Source of the DNA: Rhizobium albus
GTDB taxonomy: Bacteria; Pseudomonadota; Alphaproteobacteria; Rhizobiales; Rhizobiaceae
Direction of reading: 5' to 3'
DNA length: 64,000 nt
Assembly (NCBI GenBank): GCA_030160035.1
Contig: BSNO01000003.1
Location: 1,116,001 to 1,180,000 of the forward strand
The position numbers were made by a program, and so were the translations under genes. The notes under the pieces were generated by a model. The model was not told the DNA's origin and searched no databases. It saw nothing but the letters and a program-made list of their open reading frames with translations. Below, in pieces: positions 58,096 through 64,000 of this stretch (the first letter of the stretch is position 1; each line of letters begins with the position of its first letter).

Positions 58096-59730
58096 TCAAG
58101 CCCTCAGGACATCGTCGATCACGGTTGCCAAGAGATCTGGCAGAACGCGAAACGTGTAGTCGCCGTGGGTCCTCTCCAGGAAATGGTGATAGTCGCGACC
58201 CCATGGGCCGATATTCACGGTTGGGATCGGCGGATAGCCCGCATCTTCGGCAAAGCGGATCGAAGACCCCCAGAGCGGCATTTGCTCCCGGATACCCTCG
58301 AGGCTTGCCGAGGCGTTGCGCGCAAGGAAGCTGATGTCCGAAATGGCGGGGAAGAACTCGCGGGATTCCACCGACAGCTCTTCCTGCACTGCGATCCTCG
58401 CCATCGCGGCCTCGATTATCTTGCGTGTAAGCGCGGCGGCTTCGTCCGATGGCCATGCGATGGCAGGGTAGGGTGTCGATGCGATCCCGATCACAACGGC
58501 GGCGCCCGGAAGCTGTGCTGCATCCAGCGTCAGTTCCATCAGCCGGCGTGACCGCTCGGGAAGGTCGAAGCCCGATTGCTCCAGTTCCGCCGCCGCCTGA
58601 TCGAACTGGTTGTCGAACTCGGGACTGGCGGCTCGGGCACGTTCGCGCAGTTCGGCAAAGGTCAGGATCGAGACGTCGTCCCAGAGCGGGCTTGCAGAAA
58701 GCTTGAACGAAGCCGCGCGCTCCTTCATGCGACTGGCAGCACGGGCAACAGCAGCCCCAGCCATCTCGCGCGCCATGACGATGATGTCTTCCGGGCGCCG
58801 GCGGTGCATCAGCACGTTCCAGTAAAGCCAGGCCCGTCCCGGCGTCGTGACGTTGTAGACGCTCTTTGCATCCTTGAGCGACAGCGCCGTTGGCGGCGCG
58901 GCGACCTCGTCGCCCGTCATCTCGCCCAGCGCCGGCGCGCATTCGAATTCGATCGCGAGCTCCGCCGCAAGATAGGCCGCGTTGATGCCGTCGAACGGGT
59001 AGCAGGCGTGGGCATCCTTGCCGGCGACGAACGCGCTCAAAAGCACCTTGCCGATCGTGCCGAAGGTTGCGACCCGGCCGTTTTGACCCGTCTCGGCATC
59101 GCAGGTCGCATCGAGATTGAGAGCGACGATGGGCTGAAGTCCACGTGATTGCAAAAACTGGGGCAGCATGGCCGAGACCGCGCGCATGCCGGCAGAGTTT
59201 TCCTCCTCGTCCGGCGTCGCAATCAACAGCAAGTTTCCGATGCGATCGTCGCTTTCTGCAAACTGCTCCAGCACGGCAAGCCCTGCCGCCACGCCGGATT
59301 TCATGTCGAGCATACCGCGACCGGGCACGAATTCGCCGCTCTGTAGATCGGCAAGTGCCTGGGGATAGCCGCCAGTGGCTTCGAGCCGTGCGATCAGGCC
59401 TTCCCGCAGCGCATCCGGTGATCCCGCAAGCTCCGAGAGGTCGCCATAGTCATCGACAGGCACGACATCGAAATGGCCAGCCAGGATGATGGTCCGACTT
59501 CCTGAACCCCGCACGAGCGCCAGCACATTGGCCCGGCCGTTGGGATCGCCCTCGATCGGGGCGAGCGTGAGATCGGCGGGATTGGCTTTGAAGTACGGGT
59601 GCTCGGCGATGAGCCCGTGCAACCGGCTGGCAAAGGCCGCTTCGTCAGGCGTGCCGGTGACGCTCGGCCACCCGACGAGCGTGTGGGAGAGCGCGCGGGC
59701 ACGCTCCGTCAGCCGCTCGCGCTCACGCAC
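58096..59730 (-). CDS. M20-family metallopeptidase, RocB-like (arginine utilisation protein family)
   Basis: The 544 aa enzyme has the M20 di-zinc ligand contexts [19 protein letters not shown] (His, Asp), [31 protein letters not shown] (Glu-Glu) and [20 protein letters not shown]. The long form (~540 aa) matches the RocB group rather than standard ~390 aa M20 peptidases. RocB was named from Bacillus arginine catabolism but its reaction is unproven. The GTG at 59730 overlaps the fbp stop within GTGCGTGA, so it is coupled to fbp. It is last in the dpp-fbp-rocB run. Confidence 0.85.
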   Translation of the reverse strand: MRERERLTERARALSHTLVGWPSVTGTPDEAAFASRLHGLIAEHPYFKANPADLTLAPIEGDPNGRANVLALVRGSGSRTIILAGHFDVVPVDDYGDLSELAGSPDALREGLIARLEATGGYPQALADLQSGEFVPGRGMLDMKSGVAAGLAVLEQFAESDDRIGNLLLIATPDEEENSAGMRAVSAMLPQFLQSRGLQPIVALNLDATCDAETGQNGRVATFGTIGKVLLSAFVAGKDAHACYPFDGINAAYLAAELAIEFECAPALGEMTGDEVAAPPTALSLKDAKSVYNVTTPGRAWLYWNVLMHRRRPEDIIVMAREMAGAAVARAASRMKERAASFKLSASPLWDDVSILTFAELRERARAASPEFDNQFDQAAAELEQSGFDLPERSRRLMELTLDAAQLPGAAVVIGIASTPYPAIAWPSDEAAALTRKIIEAAMARIAVQEELSVESREFFPAISDISFLARNASASLEGIREQMPLWGSSIRFAEDAGYPPIPTVNIGPWGRDYHHFLERTHGDYTFRVLPDLLATVIDDVLRA

Positions 59731-60757
59731 GGTCGCGCGTGCTCTCGCTCGCTTCGCGGTGATAGGCGGCGACGGTCTCGACTTCTTCGCGCGACCCCAT
59801 GATGACGCTGACGCGCTGGTGCAGTTTTTCAGGCTGCACGTCGAGGATGCGCTCGTAGCCGGTGGTTGCCACACCGCCTGCCTGCTCCATCAGGAAGCCC
59901 ATCGGGTTCGCCTCGTACATCAGGCGCAGCTTGCCCGGCATGTCCGGCTTCCGCTTGTCCCAGGGATACATGAAGATGCCGCCGCGCTTCAGAATGCGGT
60001 GGATGTCGGCGACCATCGAGGCCGTCCAGCGCATGTTGAAGTCCTTGCCGCGCGGGCCGGTCTTGCCTGCAAGACACTCGTCCACATAGCGCTGCATGGG
60101 CGCATCCCAGTGCCGCTGGTTCGACATGTTGATGGCATACTCGGCGCTGGTTTCCGGTACCCGAAGCCGCTCGTCGGACAGGACCCAGGAGCCCATCTCG
60201 CGGTCGAGCGTGAACTCGTAGACGCCCGTGCCGACCGTCAGGATCAGAAGGGTCTGCGGACCGTAGATCGCATAACCGGCAGCAACCTGGCGCGTGCCCG
60301 GCTGCAGGAAGTCCTCTTCGCGGATTTCGCGGCCCGATGCGTCGGCTGGCGCCTCAAGCACGGAGAAGATGGTGCCGACCGACAGATCGACGTCGATGTT
60401 GCTGGAGCCATCGATCGGATCATAGACCAGCAGATATTCGCCCTTGGGGTAGCGGTTCGGAATGCGATGGATGGTGTCCATCTCTTCGGACGCCATGGCG
60501 GCGAGATGGCCGCCCCACTCGTTGGCGTCGATCAGAAACTCGTTGGCGAGAACGTCGAGCTTCTTCTGCACCTCGCCCTGGACGTTTTCACTGTCGAGCG
60601 AGCCGAGATTGCCGCCAAGCGCTCCCTTGTTGATCGTATGGCTGATCGCTTTGCAGGCGCGCGCGACGATCTCGATCAGAAGGCGCAGTTGTGCCGGAAG
60701 CGCTTCTTCCTTCCGCTGCTGCTCGATGAGAAACTGCGTCAGTGTCTTGCGCTTCAT
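59723..60757 (-). CDS. fbp: Class I fructose-1,6-bisphosphatase
   Basis: The 344 aa gluconeogenic phosphatase shows [18 protein letters not shown], the metal site [40 protein letters not shown] and [29 protein letters not shown] before the ATG at 60757 decides the start. It sits 32 bp after dppF on the same strand and overlaps rocB, an unusual home for fbp. This suggests it is read through from the peptide importer operon when peptides are the carbon source (inference). Confidence 0.95.
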   Translation of the reverse strand: MKRKTLTQFLIEQQRKEEALPAQLRLLIEIVARACKAISHTINKGALGGNLGSLDSENVQGEVQKKLDVLANEFLIDANEWGGHLAAMASEEMDTIHRIPNRYPKGEYLLVYDPIDGSSNIDVDLSVGTIFSVLEAPADASGREIREEDFLQPGTRQVAAGYAIYGPQTLLILTVGTGVYEFTLDREMGSWVLSDERLRVPETSAEYAINMSNQRHWDAPMQRYVDECLAGKTGPRGKDFNMRWTASMVADIHRILKRGGIFMYPWDKRKPDMPGKLRLMYEANPMGFLMEQAGGVATTGYERILDVQPEKLHQRVSVIMGSREEVETVAAYHREASESTRDRA

Positions 60758-60789
60758 GGCTCGGTCCTCCGCTAAAAACTGGCAACGTT

Positions 60790-61764
60790 CTAGGCCGCGA
60801 CGCTTTTTTCCATCGACAGCGGGAAGAAGCAAGCGGCATCGCGGCCTTCAACCGGCATCAATGGCGGCATCTCGCGCCGGCACTTGTCTTCGGCGCGCCA
60901 GCAGCGCGGATTGAACGGACAGCCGGGCGGCGGATTGAGCGGGGAGGGCAGTTCGCCCGTAAGCGGAATGCGCTCCTTCTGCCGCTCGGGATCGGCCATC
61001 GGCGTCGCCGAGAGCAGGGCCGCCGTATAAGGATGCTGCGGATCGGAGAACACGCGCTCGGCAGTGCCGAATTCCACGGGCTTGCCGAGATACATCACCA
61101 TGATGTCGTCGGCGATGTGGCGCACGACCGACAGATCGTGGCTGATGAAGAGGTAGGCGAGGCCGAGCTCGTCCTGCAGGTCCATCAGGATGTTCAGCAC
61201 CTGCGCCTGGATCGAGACGTCGAGCGCGGACACCGGCTCGTCCAGAACCAGGATCTTCGGGTTGAGCATCAGCGCGCGCGCAATGGCGATGCGCTGGCGC
61301 TGACCACCGGAGAACATGTGCGGATAGCGCTCGTAGTGCTCGGCACGCAGGCCCACGCGCGCCAGCATCTCGTGTGCCTTGCGGCGGCGCGTCGCGGAAT
61401 CGTCACTGGTGTTGATCTTCAGCGGCTCCTCGAGGATCGCTCCGATCTTCTGGCGTGGGTTGAGCGAGCCGTAAGGGTTCTGAAAGATGATTTGCACCTT
61501 GCGGCGCAATTCTGCAGTTGGCCCGGTGACGGGAATGCCGTCGATCTTGAGCTCGCCCTCGGTCGGCGTCTCGATCATCGTGACGAGGCGGGCGAGCGTT
61601 GATTTCCCGCAACCGGATTCGCCCACGACGGCAAGCGTTTTGCCGGCTTCGAGACTGAAGGAAACGCCATTCAGCGCCTTGACCGTCGCCGGTGAACTGA
61701 AGGCGCCGCGCTTGACCTCGTAGTGGCGGTGCAGGTCGGTTCCTTGAAGGACAAGCTCACTCAA
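60790..61764 (-). CDS. dppF: Dipeptide/oligopeptide ABC transporter ATPase (DppF-like)
   Basis: The 324 aa ATPase has Walker [13 protein letters not shown], signature [15 protein letters not shown], Walker [13 protein letters not shown] and the C-terminal oligopeptide extension with Cys ([20 protein letters not shown]) that can hold an Fe-S cluster. The start is TTG at 61764, preceded by AGGAGG with 7-nt spacing and overlapping the dppD stop; no ATG fits. It is the fourth gene of the dpp operon. Confidence 0.93.
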   Translation of the reverse strand: MSELVLQGTDLHRHYEVKRGAFSSPATVKALNGVSFSLEAGKTLAVVGESGCGKSTLARLVTMIETPTEGELKIDGIPVTGPTAELRRKVQIIFQNPYGSLNPRQKIGAILEEPLKINTSDDSATRRRKAHEMLARVGLRAEHYERYPHMFSGGQRQRIAIARALMLNPKILVLDEPVSALDVSIQAQVLNILMDLQDELGLAYLFISHDLSVVRHIADDIMVMYLGKPVEFGTAERVFSDPQHPYTAALLSATPMADPERQKERIPLTGELPSPLNPPPGCPFNPRCWRAEDKCRREMPPLMPVEGRDAACFFPLSMEKSVAA

Positions 61765-62783
61765 ATCAGTTCCTCCTGCCGTTCTGCCAAGGCTGCTGCA
61801 GGCGCCGGATGGCCTTGCGGTACGCCATCGACGAGCGGGTAATTGCAGAGCGCGAGCCCGAGTGACGCCGGCTGGCGCTTCACGGTGCGGCGGCAAAGGT
61901 CGGTCGCAAAGCTACAGCGCGGCTCGAACAGGCAGGCCGGCGGCCGGTCATTCGGGCCCGGCACGACGCCTGGAATCGACGGCAAGCGCTTGTTGCCGCG
62001 CGCCCGCTCGGGAAGGGCGGCCAGAAGCGCGGCGGTGTAGGGATGATGCGGATCGCGGAAGAGTTCCCTGACCGGCTGCTCCTCCACCTTCTGGCCCGCA
62101 TACTGAACCTGCACGCGCTCGGCGGTTTCGGCGACCACGCCCATGTCGTGCGTGATCAGGATCAGGCCCATGTCGGTCTCCTTCTGGAGCCGCACGAGAA
62201 GATCGAGAATCTGAGCCTGAATGGTGACGTCGAGCGCCGTCGTCGGCTCGTCGGCGATCAGGAGCTTCGGGTTGCAGGACAGCGCCATAGCGATCATCAC
62301 GCGCTGGCTCATGCCGCCGGAAAGCTGGTGCGGGAAAGCCGAGAGACGTTCCGCCGGCGCGGGGATGCCGACCAGTTCCAGAAGCTCGATCGACCGCTGA
62401 CGCCGCTCCTTGCGGCCGAGCCCGAGATGCTTGCGCAGCATTTCGCCGATCTGGAAACCGACGGTGAAGCACGGATTGAGGCTCGACATCGGCTCCTGGA
62501 AGATCATGGCGATATCCTTGCCGATGATCCTGCGCCGATCGCGCGCCGACATGCCGATGAGATCGTTGCCTTCGAAGCGCATCACATCCGCTTCGATTTT
62601 CGCCGTCCAGGGCAGGAGCCCCATCAGCGCCAGCATCGACACCGACTTGCCGGAGCCGGACTCGCCGACGATCGAAAGAATTTCGCCGGCATCGACGGTG
62701 AGGCTCACGCCATCCACCGCCTTGAAGGGGCCAGACGACGTGTCGAAAGTGACGGTGAGGTTTTCAAGTTCGAGAAGCGGCAT
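61761..62783 (-). CDS. dppD: Dipeptide/oligopeptide ABC transporter ATPase (DppD-like)
   Basis: The 340 aa ATPase has Walker [18 protein letters not shown]-loop [17 protein letters not shown], signature [15 protein letters not shown], Walker [13 protein letters not shown] and the Cys-bearing C-terminal region ([16 protein letters not shown]). It pairs with DppF as the two ATPases of a peptide importer. Its ATG overlaps the dppC stop (TGATG) and its stop overlaps the dppF TTG. Confidence 0.95.
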   Translation of the reverse strand: MPLLELENLTVTFDTSSGPFKAVDGVSLTVDAGEILSIVGESGSGKSVSMLALMGLLPWTAKIEADVMRFEGNDLIGMSARDRRRIIGKDIAMIFQEPMSSLNPCFTVGFQIGEMLRKHLGLGRKERRQRSIELLELVGIPAPAERLSAFPHQLSGGMSQRVMIAMALSCNPKLLIADEPTTALDVTIQAQILDLLVRLQKETDMGLILITHDMGVVAETAERVQVQYAGQKVEEQPVRELFRDPHHPYTAALLAALPERARGNKRLPSIPGVVPGPNDRPPACLFEPRCSFATDLCRRTVKRQPASLGLALCNYPLVDGVPQGHPAPAAALAERQEELI

Positions 62784-63721
62784 CAGGACCTCTTCAGCTT
62801 GGGGTCGAGCGCATCACGCAGGCCATCGCCCATCAGGTTGATGGCGAGGACCGTGATCAGGATGGCAAGACCCGGGAAAGTGACGACCCACCAGGCGCGC
62901 AGGATGAATTCGCGCGCTTCCGCCAGCATCGTGCCCCATTCGGGTGTCGGCGGCTGGGCCCCCATGCCGAGGAAGCCGAGTGCTGCGGCGTCGAGGATCG
63001 CGTTGGAGAAGGAGAGCGTCGCCTGCACGATCAGCGGGGCGAGGCAGTTCGGCAGGATCGTCACGAACATCAGGCGCAGGCGGCTGGCACCGACGACGCG
63101 GGCGGACGTCACATATTCCCGCTCGCTTTCGGCCAGCACCGAAGCGCGCGTCAAACGCACGAAATGGGGCTGAAGCACGAGCGCAATGGCGATCATCGCA
63201 TTGGTCAGGCCTGGGCCGAGAATGGCAACGAGGACGAGCGCCAGCAGGAGCGACGGGAAGGCGAGGATCACGTCCATGACGCGCATGATCACCGTATCGA
63301 TCCAGCCTCGGAAAAAGCCCGCGACCAGGCCGAGCAGCACGCCGGACGAGACAGAAAGAATAACGACGACCACGCCGATGAAGAGCGAAAAGCGTGCGCC
63401 ATACATCAGTCTCGAAAGCACATCGCGACCAACGGGATCCGTACCAAGGATATAAGCGCTGCGGCCGCCTTCCTCCCACATGGGCGGAATGAGCAATGCA
63501 TCGCGGTTCTGGATCGTCGGCGCGTGCGGCGCCAGCAGCGGCGCGAACACGGCGATCGCGACGATGATCAGGAAGATCACGAGACCGATGACGGCGCCCT
63601 TGTTCTGGCTGAAATAGTACCAGAACTCCGAAAGGCCGGAACGTGGCTTCGCTGCGGTTTCGGGCACTCCCGCCTCGGTCCGTTCGTCGATGGCGGATTT
63701 TTCTGCTTCGATATGGGACAT
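62783..63721 (-). CDS. dppC: Dipeptide/oligopeptide ABC transporter permease (DppC-like)
   Basis: The 312 aa permease has an N-terminal cytoplasmic tail of about 40 residues, TM1 ([20 protein letters not shown]), the typical [20 protein letters not shown], and an EAA-like loop ([20 protein letters not shown]). It ends [16 protein letters not shown]. It starts 9 bp after dppB and overlaps dppD. Confidence 0.95.
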   Translation of the reverse strand: MSHIEAEKSAIDERTEAGVPETAAKPRSGLSEFWYYFSQNKGAVIGLVIFLIIVAIAVFAPLLAPHAPTIQNRDALLIPPMWEEGGRSAYILGTDPVGRDVLSRLMYGARFSLFIGVVVVILSVSSGVLLGLVAGFFRGWIDTVIMRVMDVILAFPSLLLALVLVAILGPGLTNAMIAIALVLQPHFVRLTRASVLAESEREYVTSARVVGASRLRLMFVTILPNCLAPLIVQATLSFSNAILDAAALGFLGMGAQPPTPEWGTMLAEAREFILRAWWVVTFPGLAILITVLAINLMGDGLRDALDPKLKRS

Positions 63722-63730
63722 GGCCGCTTC

Positions 63731-64000
63731 CTAGTGCCGGATTCGCGGGTTTATCAGCCCGTAGAGCATGTCGACGAGAAGATTGACGAACATGATGATG
63801 ATGGCGATCAGCAGGAGACCGCCCTGGACGACGGCGTAGTCGCGCCGGAAGACCGAATCGACCATCCACTTGCCAATGCCGGGCCAGGAGAAGATGGTTT
63901 CCGTCAGGATCGCGCCGGCAAGCAGCACGCCGACCTGAAGGCCGATCGTGGTGACGACCGGGATCATGGCGTTGCGCAGCGCATGGAGCCCGATGACGCG
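63731..64000 (-). CDS. dppB: Dipeptide/oligopeptide ABC transporter permease (DppB-like), partial (N-terminus outside window)
   Basis: Only the last ~89 residues are present, with the frame open to the window edge: RVIGLHALRNAMIPVVTTIG, then LLAGAILTETIFSWPGIGKW and a final LVDMLYGLINPRIRH. This is the standard C-terminus of the DppB/OppB subunit. The operon promoter and the peptide-binding protein gene, if linked, lie to the right of the window. Confidence 0.95.
   Translation of the reverse strand, partial: RVIGLHALRNAMIPVVTTIGLQVGVLLAGAILTETIFSWPGIGKWMVDSVFRRDYAVVQGGLLLIAIIIMFVNLLVDMLYGLINPRIRH

Overview
The window is about 60% GC chromosomal DNA from an alphaproteobacterium of the Rhizobiales/Hyphomicrobiales, most like the Rhizobiaceae/Phyllobacteriaceae. 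Three things suggest this: the adjacent ldtR and L,D-transpeptidase genes, the order glyA-nrdR-ribD-ribE-ribH-nusB, and the set bamE / cytochrome bc1 chaperone / yceD / plsX / fabH / ihfA / merR / tRNA-Pro. The taxonomic call is inference from gene order and protein style; no 16S gene is present. No IS element, integrase, prophage, CRISPR array or rRNA is seen.

Layout. 1-8.7 kb is core: parC, an MliC-like protein, bpt, an RDD protein, hemB, DUF6163, ldtR and ldtP. 8.7-11.1 kb is a small accessory patch with a phytanoyl-CoA dioxygenase-like gene divergent from an AraC regulator. 11.2-24.9 kb is core: a tightly coupled glyA/nrdR/riboflavin/nusB operon ending in an MFS transporter, the proton-pumping pyrophosphatase hppA, bamE, the lipid genes plsX-fabH, ihfA, a MerR regulator and tRNA-Pro(GGG). 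24.9-27.5 kb holds a monooxygenase-like protein, an aldo/keto reductase and an AbrB-type membrane protein.

27.5-35.8 kb is an exopolysaccharide locus. Wza-, glycosyltransferase-, sugar-phosphate transferase- and Wzy-like genes run on the minus strand, divergent from a Wzc/GumC-like chain-length protein whose kinase-like domain lacks its P-loop residues; a FemAB/CelD-like GNAT protein follows. 35.9-42.1 kb is core (DUF2842, ctaA, argC, speB, rpsI, rplM, PaaI thioesterase, ECHDC3-like crotonase). 42.2-47.1 kb looks inserted: an RraA-like aldolase and a fumarylacetoacetate hydrolase-family enzyme divergent from a three-gene ABC importer plus a GntR regulator. At its right edge a VOC domain is fused in frame to a CoA-binding protein, followed by metY and a cupin gene.

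49.9-52.4 kb is a cytochrome P450 divergent from a flavin oxidoreductase gene that is broken by a frameshift. 52.5-58.1 kb is the proteostasis set clpP-clpX-lon-hupB. 58.1-64 kb is a minus-strand run, dppB(partial)-dppC-dppD-dppF-fbp-rocB-like, probably one transcript that joins peptide import, a peptidase-like enzyme and fructose-1,6-bisphosphatase.

Most of the window is ordinary conserved chromosome and I do not see a clear new defence or mobile system. The points most worth following up are the inserted catabolic/ABC block with its VOC-CoA-binding fusion, the degenerate polysaccharide kinase, the dioxygenase/AraC pair with phased repeats, and the P450/oxidoreductase pair with a broken partner.
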